From Aliiroseovarius pelagivivens (lineage in GTDB: Bacteria > Pseudomonadota > Alphaproteobacteria > Rhodobacterales > Rhodobacteraceae), in contig NZ_OMOI01000002.1 of NCBI RefSeq assembly GCF_900302485.1, forward strand, positions 744,001-808,000: a stretch of 64,000 nucleotides of DNA, read 5' to 3'. Within the stretch, counting starts at the first letter, position 1; each line of letters begins with the position of its first letter. Shown here piece after piece: positions 38,952-47,371 of this stretch. Made by a program: the position numbers and the translations under genes. The notes beneath the pieces are model-generated. The model searched no databases and was not told the DNA's origin. It was given only the letters and a program-made list of their open reading frames with translations.

Positions 38952-39737
38952 ATGACTGACCGCCCCTCTTTTGACGCCTACAAACCCGCTGAGATCGCCG
39001 AGTTGATCGAAACCGCGGGCGTGGCGAAAGCTCATCTTCCGTGGAAGCAGATGCTGGTTCTGGCGATGCTGGCGGGCGCGTTTATCGGGTTCGGGGCTGC
39101 TGCCTATACGATGGTCATGACCGGAGTGGACGCGAGCTTTGGTCCCGCGCGGTTCTTGGGCGGGGTGGTGTTTTGCCTTGGGTTGATTTTGGTGATCATC
39201 GGCGGGGCCGAGCTGTTTACCGGTAATGCGTTGATGATCATGGCAACGGTGGACGGCAAGATCTCGGTCCATGAATTGCTGCGGAATTGGGGTGTTGTCT
39301 ATGTCGGAAACCTGATTGGCGCCGTGGGGTTGGCGGTCGCATTCGGCCTGTCGGGACTGCTGGATGCGCCGATGGGTACCACGGCGGTAAAGCTGGCCGA
39401 GGCAAAGGCCAACCTGCCGATTTTCGAAGGCATCATGCGCGGCGCACTATGTAATGCGCTTGTGTGTCTAGCCGTCTGGCTGACCTTCGCCGCCCGCACC
39501 GCGGCGGGGAAAATCCTTGCGATTATCTGGCCCATTTCCGGGTTTGTTCTGCTGGGACTCGAGCACTCGGTGGCGAATATGTACTTCTTTCCGCAAGGCT
39601 GGGCTGCGGGTGCCGAGGTCAATATCGGCGGCGCCATGTCCAACATGATCAGCGTGACGATTGGGAACATCCTGGGCGGAGGTGCTGGCGTCGCGCTGGC
39701 CTATCAGTTCGCGTTCCACGGACCGAAATCGGGCTAG
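38952..39737 (+). CDS. Formate/nitrite transporter (FNT) family channel
   Basis: A 261-residue membrane protein of the FocA/NirC group with six expected TM segments. Family blocks include the N-terminal SFDAYKPAEIAELIET, GAELFTGNALMI, LRNWGVVYVGNLIGA, GALCNALVCLAVWL and GLEHSVANMYFFPQG. FNT pentamers move formate, nitrite or hydrosulfide. Which anion is not readable, but a formate dehydrogenase subunit is encoded 5.6 kb away. Confidence 0.9.
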   Translation: MTDRPSFDAYKPAEIAELIETAGVAKAHLPWKQMLVLAMLAGAFIGFGAAAYTMVMTGVDASFGPARFLGGVVFCLGLILVIIGGAELFTGNALMIMATVDGKISVHELLRNWGVVYVGNLIGAVGLAVAFGLSGLLDAPMGTTAVKLAEAKANLPIFEGIMRGALCNALVCLAVWLTFAARTAAGKILAIIWPISGFVLLGLEHSVANMYFFPQGWAAGAEVNIGGAMSNMISVTIGNILGGGAGVALAYQFAFHGPKSG

Positions 39738-39748
39738 TTGACGGACGG

Positions 39749-40525
39749 TTATTGCTCCTTCGAACCCAACGGATCCGCACACAGATAGCTTTGCCCATCC
39801 GGCAGCCTGCATAAGTTCTCGTAAAACTCGATATCAAGCGTGCCATAGCGCGGGATCAGGTGCTCGGTGTCCTGACGATCCAAATAGCCACTGCAGGCTT
39901 CGATGTAATAGCGGTCTTGGCGCGCGTCCGACGCATACCACTGATAAAACGCATAGGACACGGCCAGCCCTTCGTCTTGGGTGGTCCGCAGGGTGTCTTC
40001 GAAGGTGGCGGCGATGTCGGTGTGAGAGGCCCAGTGGGACAGCGCGTTCCATGCGGCGTCCTGGCCCTGTTCTTTCATGTGCCATGCGATCAGCAGGGAT
40101 ACGGCGCTTGCGTCCGCCTCAAGCGCGAAAGTGGCCCGAGCATATTCTTTCATGGAAAGGCTGTTGGTCGGGCACATGGCATGGGTGAACTGCCAAAGGT
40201 GGCGTAGTTCGTGCAGCAGGATGCCGATTTTCAGGTCGTGGGGAACGGCTTGGTTGATGACGATTTTGTTCTGCTCGACGTCCAGATAGCCAAGCGCGTT
40301 GTTCATCTGATCTGAAAAGCACAGTTCAGTCCTTTCGGATTGGATGGCGTCCTGAAGGAAGGGAAAGCTGTCAGCGATCGAGCGCACGTCGTCCAGCAAC
40401 TTGGACAGGTTTTGCTGATCGCCAGCTTCCGGGGCCGAAAGGTGCAGATCAATGCAGGTCTCTTCCGCAGATGCGGTTTCTGATACGAGCAGATAGGCCA
40501 GAGTAAAAATCGCAAGACGCAGCAT
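39749..40525 (-). CDS. Secreted DUF6782-like protein with HExxH motif
   Basis: A 258-residue protein with a signal peptide (about 1-20, cleavage after ASA) and an HELRH motif at 105-109, an HExxH zinc site, in a helix followed by FTHAM. The next helical segment has ALEADASAVSLLIAW, a plausible downstream Glu ligand. I associate it with DUF6782, described as putative metallopeptidases. It would act in the periplasm. The substrate is unknown. It follows the saccharopine cluster on the same strand after a gap of 83 bases. Confidence 0.65.
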   Translation of the reverse strand: MLRLAIFTLAYLLVSETASAEETCIDLHLSAPEAGDQQNLSKLLDDVRSIADSFPFLQDAIQSERTELCFSDQMNNALGYLDVEQNKIVINQAVPHDLKIGILLHELRHLWQFTHAMCPTNSLSMKEYARATFALEADASAVSLLIAWHMKEQGQDAAWNALSHWASHTDIAATFEDTLRTTQDEGLAVSYAFYQWYASDARQDRYYIEACSGYLDRQDTEHLIPRYGTLDIEFYENLCRLPDGQSYLCADPLGSKEQ

Positions 40526-40608
40526 GGTCGGAATGTTGTCCGCTATCTGCGAAGATGTCCAGTGTTGCGCGCATGCGTGTCAGATCGGTCGAGGGTCTGT
40601 TGGCGGGG

Positions 40609-41196
40609 CTACCCCTCGCGCGTTTCGTTCAACTCCATATGGCCGCCTGACTTGCTGAAGACGCGGCGGAGGATGGGTTCGAAGAACTCCAAAGGCTTCG
40701 TTGGATAATCCGGGTCGAACGAGTTCTGATCGTACTCGTGGCAGAACGTCACGCAGGCGTCGTAGTGCGGGCTGTCTTTGTATTTCTCGCGGGCGTGGCG
40801 GTCTCCGCCAAGGTGGTGGTTGTAGTAGTAGCCTTGGAAAACGCAGTGGTGTTTCAGGATCCAGTGGGTGCGTTCGCTGACATAGGGTTTCACGATGGCC
40901 GCGGCCAATTCGCCGTGGTTGAAAGGCGACAGCGTGTCGCCCAGATCGTGCAGAAGGGCGGCGATGACAAGGTCTTCCGGCTCGCTTGCTGCATGGGCCC
41001 GCGTGGCAGATTGCAGCGAGTGCTGATAGCGGTTGATCGGATAGGGGGTGTCTTCCTCGTCCAGCTCTTTCAGAGCGACGAGCAACCGGTCGGCGACGGC
41101 GTTTGCATAGGCCTCGTCATACTCCATGACGGCAAGGAAATCTTCCTTGGTGGCGGTCTCGAAACTTGTCCACTTCGGCTTTGGTTTGTCCAGCAT
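40609..41196 (-). CDS. HD-domain protein, PhnZ/HD-oxygenase-like
   Basis: The 195-residue protein has H59 (YQHSLQ), H83-D84 (LLHDLGD), H94 (FNHGE), H116 (LKHH) and D156 (HEYDQ), a set of six ligands fit for a dinuclear iron site. The first interval of 24 residues equals that in the phosphonate oxygenase PhnZ, where H34, H58-D59, H80, H104 and D161 bind two irons. It may be an HD mixed-valent diiron oxygenase or a phosphohydrolase; sequence reading cannot decide. It lies 68 bases downstream of the LYS9-type gene on the same strand, so it may belong to the lysine cluster. Confidence 0.6.
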   Translation of the reverse strand: MLDKPKPKWTSFETATKEDFLAVMEYDEAYANAVADRLLVALKELDEEDTPYPINRYQHSLQSATRAHAASEPEDLVIAALLHDLGDTLSPFNHGELAAAIVKPYVSERTHWILKHHCVFQGYYYNHHLGGDRHAREKYKDSPHYDACVTFCHEYDQNSFDPDYPTKPLEFFEPILRRVFSKSGGHMELNETREG

Positions 41197-41264
41197 GGCG
41201 GCCTCCCTTTTGGGTCAGCCTAGCACGGCTTATCCGCCATGCTGGTCATTTTGCGACGTCGCGA

Positions 41265-42407
41265 TCAGGCGGTGTGATCGACCACGGCGACGTGTTGGGC
41301 CAGCTCGTTTACATGGCCCATCCATGTGTCGATCAGCGCAGGATCGGCGGTGGCGGCGGTGACGCCTGCGGGCGCTTTGCCGTCCAGAACCATGTCGATC
41401 GCCAGCGACACCGGGGTCGAGACCAGACGCGCCATTGCGGTGCCTCGTCCGTCGCCCCACGCGTCCATCACATAGGTTTTGTGATAGGCATCCGCGCCGT
41501 CTTTTTCGGCCTTCAGCGCCACGCACATGATGACGCGGTCGGGTTCGCCGTCGTCATACGAGTTTTCGTCCCAGAACTGGTCGGACATTTCCTTCAGGCG
41601 GGCGTCTCCTGTTTCGCCTTCCAGCGTTTCAACCTCGGCAAATACGTCTTTCCACGCATCCGCCCAGCCGTTCAGACGCAGGGTGCCGCGCACGAACAGG
41701 TCGACGTCCCATGCGGGGTCGAACTTGTAATCCTCCATGAAGGGGAGCGAGTCGCGGTTGGGGTAGACTTCGAAGCTTTCGGTCTGTTGCAGCGGCGCGT
41801 CATAGCTGCTGATCGCATCCCAGGGGCGGGCCACGTCGAAAGGCGCACCGTCTTTGATGGATTTCGAAGGCGAACGCAGCGCTTTCAACACACCCAGCGG
41901 CGACCAGCTGAACTTATAACGGAACGGGTTCGCGATTTTCGGAACGCCGCCGCAATAGGAAATGAAGCTCAGCTTGTTGCTTGCGTCATAGGCGTCCGAC
42001 GCGCGGTAGTCCGCGACCAGCCAATGCGCCATCAGATGGTCGATGCCGGGGTCCAGCCCGATTTCGTTCACGCAGGCCAGCCCAGCCTCTTTAAAGGCGC
42101 CATCCAGCGCTTTCATTTCGGGGGCGATATAGCTGGAGGATACGAAATGCGCACCATTCTCAAGGCACAGCTTGGCGACGGGGACGTGCAAGTCCCCGGG
42201 CAGCATCGACACGGCGATGTCGCCGGGCTTCAGCGCGTCGGCCAGAGCTTCGAGCGAGAAGGCGCGGATGTCTTTGGTCAGGTCGCCGACGGCTTCTTCG
42301 GCCTTCTTGACGGTCCGGTTCCAGACCGTGACCTTGCGCCCGTTTTCGATCAGACGACGCAGGCCGGGGATGGCCGACAGGCCGGTGCCACACCAGTGGA
42401 TTGTCAT
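41265..42407 (-). CDS. Saccharopine dehydrogenase, LYS9-type (glutamate-forming)
   Basis: A 380-residue Rossmann enzyme beginning with TIHWCGTGLSAIPGLRRL and carrying the family signature NEIGLDPGIDHLMAH near residue 115. In plant and animal AASS the matching domain oxidises saccharopine to glutamate and aminoadipate semialdehyde. It lies downstream of a SemiSWEET gene and of a LYS1-type enzyme, forming a split version of the fused eukaryotic enzyme. The direction in vivo is likely catabolic, as diaminopimelate genes for lysine synthesis are elsewhere. Confidence 0.88.
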   Translation of the reverse strand: MTIHWCGTGLSAIPGLRRLIENGRKVTVWNRTVKKAEEAVGDLTKDIRAFSLEALADALKPGDIAVSMLPGDLHVPVAKLCLENGAHFVSSSYIAPEMKALDGAFKEAGLACVNEIGLDPGIDHLMAHWLVADYRASDAYDASNKLSFISYCGGVPKIANPFRYKFSWSPLGVLKALRSPSKSIKDGAPFDVARPWDAISSYDAPLQQTESFEVYPNRDSLPFMEDYKFDPAWDVDLFVRGTLRLNGWADAWKDVFAEVETLEGETGDARLKEMSDQFWDENSYDDGEPDRVIMCVALKAEKDGADAYHKTYVMDAWGDGRGTAMARLVSTPVSLAIDMVLDGKAPAGVTAATADPALIDTWMGHVNELAQHVAVVDHTA

Positions 42408-42420
42408 AACAAGGCTCCTT

Positions 42421-42669
42421 TCAGCCGAATTTCAGTTTCGCGATGATGATGGAGCCCACCAGAACAATCGCGATTGCGTTGGCGACAACCATGGGCCACG
42501 CGGCCAGCATGATGCCGTAGATAAGCCAGAGCGTGACCGACAGCAGCACCAGAAGGTTGGTCGACAGCGACAGGTCTTTGGTCTGTCGCGTGCGCCAAGT
42601 GCGGATGGTTTGGGGCATCCAGCAGATCGTGCTGATGATCCCGGCCAGTGTGCCGATCAGGGTCTCCAT
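42421..42669 (-). CDS. SemiSWEET-type transporter
   Basis: An 82-residue protein with three TM segments and the PQ-type motif CWMPQTIRTWRTRQ near residues 17-30. It is a half-SWEET that must dimerise to form a pore, a family known for sugars. Its ATG overlaps the stop of the LYS1-type gene (ATGA), and the LYS9-type gene starts 13 bases after it. Being wedged inside a lysine-degradation operon suggests a substrate other than sugar, but that is inference. Confidence 0.85.
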   Translation of the reverse strand: METLIGTLAGIISTICWMPQTIRTWRTRQTKDLSLSTNLLVLLSVTLWLIYGIMLAAWPMVVANAIAIVLVGSIIIAKLKFG

Positions 42670-43724
42670 CAGATGTCCTTCATATGGGTGCGGAAGGTGT
42701 CCTCGGCCCGACCCCAGACGCCCGATGTCAGGTCAGTCAAGGTTATGAGCGAGGCCAGAAGCTGCCCCGCATAGTCGATCGAGCTTTCCAGGGGCAGCAT
42801 CGAGGGCAGGTTGTCGATCGCCATGACGTCCATCACCGGATCCTCAGCCACGCGCAAGGCAGGCGTGTTCCAACTGGTCGCTTTGTTATAGACGGGCACC
42901 GGATTGTAGTCGCTGTCGGGGTCGCAGGCCACGTCGCCAATGGCGGTGAGTTTGCGGTCGGCGGTTAGTGCGTCCTTCGGGACGAACACCGGGGTTTGCG
43001 GTCCGGCCAGAATGCAGTTGATGAACAGGTCATGGTCCAGAATTTCGGGGAAGGGGCCACCGCTGGCGGTCTCGGCCATGTCCCATTTGGTGACGGTGAC
43101 GCCCATCGCTTCCATCAGGTCAGACGCGCCAGTACCGACACGGCCAAGGGCGCCGATCACGATGGCGTTCGGGCGGGCGGCGCCGGTGGCGTCCAGCTCG
43201 GCACGCAGTTCGCCCATCATGGCGTCTTTGTTCTTGTAGGCGCCAACCGGGCCACACAGCTTGCCATGCTGTTGGGCAGCCCAAGCTTTCAGCGTGACAG
43301 CGGCCCCCGCGAACCCAGCCCAATAACCAAACGCGGCCACACGACGGCCGGTTTCATCCACCAGATATTCAAGGTCGTAAAGCGTCCCGCCGCCCGCCTT
43401 GAAGCGCTCCAACAGCGCGCGGCCCGAGTGCTGGCCCTTGAAGGCGTGGCCGAACATGATGTGGCGATGGGGCAGGGGGGTGCCGTCCTCGGGCAACTCT
43501 TTCAGGCCGAAGATGATCGCGTCCAGCGGCGCGTCGGGCCAGCTGTTTTCAGCCGCGATCTCGCACCCGGCATCCTTGTAGCCCTCAATGCTGATGGCGC
43601 GGACGCTGCTTTCCTCGACCGTCACACGGATGCCAGCCTTGATCAGTTCAGCAGCCCCTTCCGGCGTCAAACCGACGCGATCTTCGTTTTCACGTTGTTC
43701 TGCACGGACCCAAAGATGTGTCAT
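42669..43724 (-). CDS. Saccharopine dehydrogenase, LYS1-type (lysine-ketoglutarate reductase role)
   Basis: A 351-residue enzyme that opens with MTHLWVRAEQRENEDRVGLTPEG, the LYS1/alanine dehydrogenase N-terminal signature, and has AIVIGALGRVGTGASDL near residue 188, a dinucleotide-binding site. It joins lysine and 2-oxoglutarate to saccharopine, or runs the reverse. With the LYS9-type partner two genes downstream it makes up a two-step lysine breakdown route. A histidine phosphatase gene precedes it by 11 bases. Confidence 0.88.
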   Translation of the reverse strand: MTHLWVRAEQRENEDRVGLTPEGAAELIKAGIRVTVEESSVRAISIEGYKDAGCEIAAENSWPDAPLDAIIFGLKELPEDGTPLPHRHIMFGHAFKGQHSGRALLERFKAGGGTLYDLEYLVDETGRRVAAFGYWAGFAGAAVTLKAWAAQQHGKLCGPVGAYKNKDAMMGELRAELDATGAARPNAIVIGALGRVGTGASDLMEAMGVTVTKWDMAETASGGPFPEILDHDLFINCILAGPQTPVFVPKDALTADRKLTAIGDVACDPDSDYNPVPVYNKATSWNTPALRVAEDPVMDVMAIDNLPSMLPLESSIDYAGQLLASLITLTDLTSGVWGRAEDTFRTHMKDI

Positions 43725-43735
43725 CCGTTATCCCC

Positions 43736-44386
43736 CTAGAAATGTGTTTGCGCGTGGTGGCGATCTTTGTGTTCCAGATGCGGAACCGCGTTGTATTGAG
43801 TCAGCGTCAGCCCCGCTGGCATCAGCCGCATCCGGTGGATCGAGCTGTTCATGATCGGCAGAATGGTGCGGGTGAACGGGCCAAGGTCCAGCCCCATCAC
43901 CACCCGCGTGGCCATGCCGATAAACCCGCCCGATGTGAAGATGATCGCGTCTTCGCCGCCTTCGGCAATCTCGTGAATCACCTCGGACACGCGGGTCTGG
44001 AAGTCGTGGAAGGTTTCGGGCGCCCCATCGATTTTGCCTTCTTGCCACGCGGCAAAGGTCAGCGGCAGGTGGTCGATGAAGTCTCCGTGCCCGGTCGGAT
44101 GCGGAATGCCGAATTGGGCGTGCATCCGTTCGGACAGATCGAAATAGCGGACCTCATCCAGACGGGCATCGGCAGTGAAGTCCTCGGTGCCCCATTCCTG
44201 TGCGGTTTGCTGGTGGCGCGTCAGAGTCCCGGTGTAATGGCGGGCATATCGCTGGCCGGTGTCGCGCATATGTTCGCCCAACCAACGCGCCTGTTGACGC
44301 CCCAGATCGGACAGCCGGTCATAGCCCGCCTCGTCCGTGGCGGTGTTATTCGCTTGTCCGTGTCGGATCAGGGTGATGGTGGTCAT
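43736..44386 (-). CDS. Histidine phosphatase family protein
   Basis: A 216-residue phosphoglycerate-mutase-like protein with the RHG motif at 8-10 (LIRHG), the Arg of YTGTLTRHQQT and the later His of IIFTSGGF-type region. It lacks a signal peptide, so acts in the cytoplasm on a phosphorylated metabolite or protein of unknown identity. It heads the saccharopine cluster on the minus strand. ATG 44386 with AAGGAG upstream fixes the start. Confidence 0.85.
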   Translation of the reverse strand: MTTITLIRHGQANNTATDEAGYDRLSDLGRQQARWLGEHMRDTGQRYARHYTGTLTRHQQTAQEWGTEDFTADARLDEVRYFDLSERMHAQFGIPHPTGHGDFIDHLPLTFAAWQEGKIDGAPETFHDFQTRVSEVIHEIAEGGEDAIIFTSGGFIGMATRVVMGLDLGPFTRTILPIMNSSIHRMRLMPAGLTLTQYNAVPHLEHKDRHHAQTHF

Positions 44387-44414
44387 TGGCGACTCCTTTC
44401 CGCCCATTGCTAGA

Positions 44415-44430
44415 GAATTGGATCCAATTC
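44415..44430. promoter_or_regulatory. Perfect 16-bp palindrome between the phosphatase/saccharopine cluster and fdhF
   Basis: GAATTGGATCCAATTC is fully self-complementary. It lies 29 bases from the phosphatase ATG and 103 from the formate dehydrogenase ATG. The TTGG-N2-CCAA core is the style of GntR-family sites. It may control either or both divergent transcripts. Confidence 0.6.
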
Positions 44431-44532
44431 GAAAAGGGGGGCTGGCGCAAAAACGATGCCTTGCGTCGGGAATGGCGAACTGACGACGCGACGAGCATGG
44501 TTTATACTGAGAGTCGGAATACGGAGGTACGG

Positions 44533-47283
44533 ATGAGCGACGGTATCAAATTCACCCTTGATGGGCGCGAAGTTGTTGCGCGTGATGGCGAAAGCATCTG
44601 GGATGTGGCCAAGCGTGAAGGCACGCTTATCCCGCACCTGTGCCACAAGGATGTGCCCAACCTGCGTGCCGACGGTAACTGCCGCGCCTGTGTGGTCGAG
44701 ATCGAAGGCGAGCGTACGCTGGCCGCGTCCTGCATCCGGGAACCGGCCGATGGCATGGTGGTCACCACCGACAACGCCCGCGCCAAATCCGCCCGTAAGA
44801 TGGTGATCGAACTTCTGGTCGCCGACCAGCCGGAAGAACGCCACGATGCAGCGGCGCATTTCTGGGATATGGTTGACCTGAACGGGGTCGAGCAAAGCCG
44901 CTTCCCGAAGATGGCCGAAGGTCGCGTGCCGCTTCTGGATGACAGCCACGTCGCGATGAGTGTCAATCTGGATGCCTGTATTTCGTGTAACCTCTGCGTG
45001 CGTGCTTGCCGTGAAGTGCAGGTGAATGACGTAATCGGCATGGCTGGCCGCGGTCACGATGCCCTTCCGACCTTTGATATCGCGGACCCGATGGGTGCCT
45101 CGACCTGTGTGGCCTGTGGTGAATGCGTTCAGGCCTGCCCGACGGGTGCGCTGATGCCTGCCAAGGTGCAGGATACTTCGGATTTCGACAAAGAGGTCGA
45201 AAGCATTTGCCCCTTCTGTGGTGTTGGCTGTCAGGTCAGCCTGAAAGTGAAAGGCGACAAGGTCGTCTATGCCGAGGGCATCAATGGCCCCGCAAACGAA
45301 GGCCGTCTGTGTGTGAAGGGTCGCTTTGGCTTTGACTACATCAACCACGCGCATCGCCTGACCAAGCCGCTGATCCGTAAGGAAGGCGCTGAAAAAGGCA
45401 TGAACGTCGACCCGGCCAACCCGCTGACCCATTTCCGCGAAGCGACCTGGGACGAAGCGCTGGACGTCGCCGCCAAAGGCCTGATGAAGCTGCGTGATGA
45501 ACATGGCGGCGAGGCTGTTGCCGGTTTCGGCTCGGCCAAATGCACCAACGAAGAAGCGTATCTGTTCCAGAAGTTCATCCGTCAGGGCTTTACCCACAAC
45601 AACGTCGACCACTGCACCCGTCTGTGCCATGCCTCGTCGGTGTCGGCGCTGCTGGAAAACGTCGGTTCAGGCGCTGTAACGGCGACCTTCAATGAAATCG
45701 AAAACGCGGATGTGGCGATCGTTATCGGCTCGAACCCGATCGAGAACCATCCCGTTGCCGCGACCTATTTCAAGCAGTTCACCCAGCGCGGTGGCAAGCT
45801 GATCGTGATGGATCCGCGCGGCGTGGGCATGGGCCGTTTCGCGACCCACCGCCTGCAGTTCAAGCCCGGTGCGGACGTGTCGATGCTGAACGCGATCATG
45901 CATGTGATCGCCGAGGAAGGCCTGCAAGACGATGCCTATATCGCCGAGCACACCGAGAATTGGGAGGCGATGCGCGAGCATCTGAAAGCCTTCACGCCGG
46001 AAGCCATGGCCCCGATCTGCGGCATCGACGCGGACGAGCTGCGCGCCGCCGCCCGCACCTTTGCCAGCGGCAAGAACGGCATGATCTTCTGGGGTATGGG
46101 CGTCAGCCAGCACGTGCACGGCACCGACAACTCGCGCTGCCTGATCGCGTTGGCGCTGATGACCGGAAATGTTGGCCGTCCGGGCACAGGATTGCACCCG
46201 CTGCGCGGTCAGAACAACGTGCAGGGCGCATCCGATGCGGGCCTGATCCCGATGTTCTATCCGGACTATAAGTCGGTGAAGGACGAGGGCGTTCAAGCGC
46301 TGTACCGTGACGTCTGGGGGGTCGAAGATCTGAACCCGAACCCCGGTCTGACCGTGGTGGAAATCATGGACGCCGTTTACGATCGCAAGATCAAAGGCAT
46401 GTATATTCTGGGTGAAAACCCGGCCATGTCGGACCCGGATGTGAACCACGTGCGCGAAGCGTTGCGTCGGATGGAGTTCTTGGTCAGCCAAGACATCTTC
46501 CTGACCGAGACCGCTGGTTATGCGGATGTCGTCTTTCCGGCGGCGGCACTGGCTGAAAAGACCGGCACGACGTCAAACACCAACCGTCAGGTGCAGATGT
46601 GCCGCCCGGCCGTACCTGCCCCAGGCGAGGCGATGGAGGATTGGGAAATCACCACCGCTCTGGCCAAGCGCATGGGCATGAGCTGGACCTATGACCACCC
46701 CAGTCAGATCTATGCCGAGATGGAGCTGGTGATGCCGTCGCTGGCCAACATCACGTGGGACCGTCTGGAGAACCAGAACGCCGTGACCTATCCGTCACTG
46801 TCGCCCGTAGATCCCGGTCAAGCCGTTGTATTCGGGGATAAATTCCCGCGTGAAAACGGGCGCGCACGGTTCGCGCCGGCCTCGATCATTCCGCCGGCAG
46901 AGACACCGGATGACGAATACCCCATGGTCCTGACCACGGGTCGTCAGCTGGAGCACTGGCACACCGGATCGATGACCCGTCGCGCCACCGTTCTTGATGC
47001 GATCGAGCCCGAGGCGAACTGTTCGATGAACCCGAAAACCCTGCGCGAAATGGGCATTGAGCCGGGCGATATGATCCGCCTGACCACCCGTCGCGGTACC
47101 ATCGACGTGATGGCGCGTGCGGATTATGCGGTGGCCGAAAACATGGTCTTCCTGCCCTTCGCATACGTGGAAGCGGCGGCGAACCTGCTGACCAACCCGG
47201 CGCTGGATCCCTACGGCAAGATCGCCGAGATGAAGTTCTGCGCGGTGAAGGTCGAAGTGCCGACCCAGATCGCGGCAGAGTAA
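44533..47283 (+). CDS. fdhF: Formate dehydrogenase alpha subunit (molybdenum, Fe-S)
   Basis: The 916-residue protein has an N-terminal [2Fe-2S] ferredoxin domain (about 1-80; DGNCRACVVEIEG), two [4Fe-4S] clusters (CISCNLCVRAC near 150, CVACGECVQAC near 195), the proximal cluster (ICPFCGVGC near 230) and a Mo-bisMGD domain with CTRLCHA holding the Cys ligand in place of Sec. It matches NAD-dependent formate dehydrogenase alpha subunits. No diaphorase subunits (beta, gamma) or FdhD lie nearby, so partners must be elsewhere or the enzyme uses another acceptor. ATG 44533 has GGAGG upstream; a hairpin terminator follows. Confidence 0.92.
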   Translation: MSDGIKFTLDGREVVARDGESIWDVAKREGTLIPHLCHKDVPNLRADGNCRACVVEIEGERTLAASCIREPADGMVVTTDNARAKSARKMVIELLVADQPEERHDAAAHFWDMVDLNGVEQSRFPKMAEGRVPLLDDSHVAMSVNLDACISCNLCVRACREVQVNDVIGMAGRGHDALPTFDIADPMGASTCVACGECVQACPTGALMPAKVQDTSDFDKEVESICPFCGVGCQVSLKVKGDKVVYAEGINGPANEGRLCVKGRFGFDYINHAHRLTKPLIRKEGAEKGMNVDPANPLTHFREATWDEALDVAAKGLMKLRDEHGGEAVAGFGSAKCTNEEAYLFQKFIRQGFTHNNVDHCTRLCHASSVSALLENVGSGAVTATFNEIENADVAIVIGSNPIENHPVAATYFKQFTQRGGKLIVMDPRGVGMGRFATHRLQFKPGADVSMLNAIMHVIAEEGLQDDAYIAEHTENWEAMREHLKAFTPEAMAPICGIDADELRAAARTFASGKNGMIFWGMGVSQHVHGTDNSRCLIALALMTGNVGRPGTGLHPLRGQNNVQGASDAGLIPMFYPDYKSVKDEGVQALYRDVWGVEDLNPNPGLTVVEIMDAVYDRKIKGMYILGENPAMSDPDVNHVREALRRMEFLVSQDIFLTETAGYADVVFPAAALAEKTGTTSNTNRQVQMCRPAVPAPGEAMEDWEITTALAKRMGMSWTYDHPSQIYAEMELVMPSLANITWDRLENQNAVTYPSLSPVDPGQAVVFGDKFPRENGRARFAPASIIPPAETPDDEYPMVLTTGRQLEHWHTGSMTRRATVLDAIEPEANCSMNPKTLREMGIEPGDMIRLTTRRGTIDVMARADYAVAENMVFLPFAYVEAAANLLTNPALDPYGKIAEMKFCAVKVEVPTQIAAE

Positions 47284-47316
47284 ATCCCAATAGGCACGAT
47301 TAGTCGTGGCGGACTG

Positions 47317-47346
47317 ACACACGCGCATGCAAAACTGCGCGTGTGT
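47317..47346 (+). terminator. Hairpin terminator after fdhF
   Basis: A perfect 11-bp stem (47317-47327 with 47336-47346, 8-base loop) starts 33 bases after the stop and is followed by TTGGTTTATG, a weak T tract. Confidence 0.7.
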
Positions 47347-47371
47347 TGGTTTATGGGATGAAGGCGGTTTC

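Noticed and set aside
44386..44532. In-frame extension of formate dehydrogenase back to the phosphatase start
   Set aside because: The extension has no family similarity and the GGAGG at 44523 points to ATG 44533. It would also cover the palindrome and both promoters.
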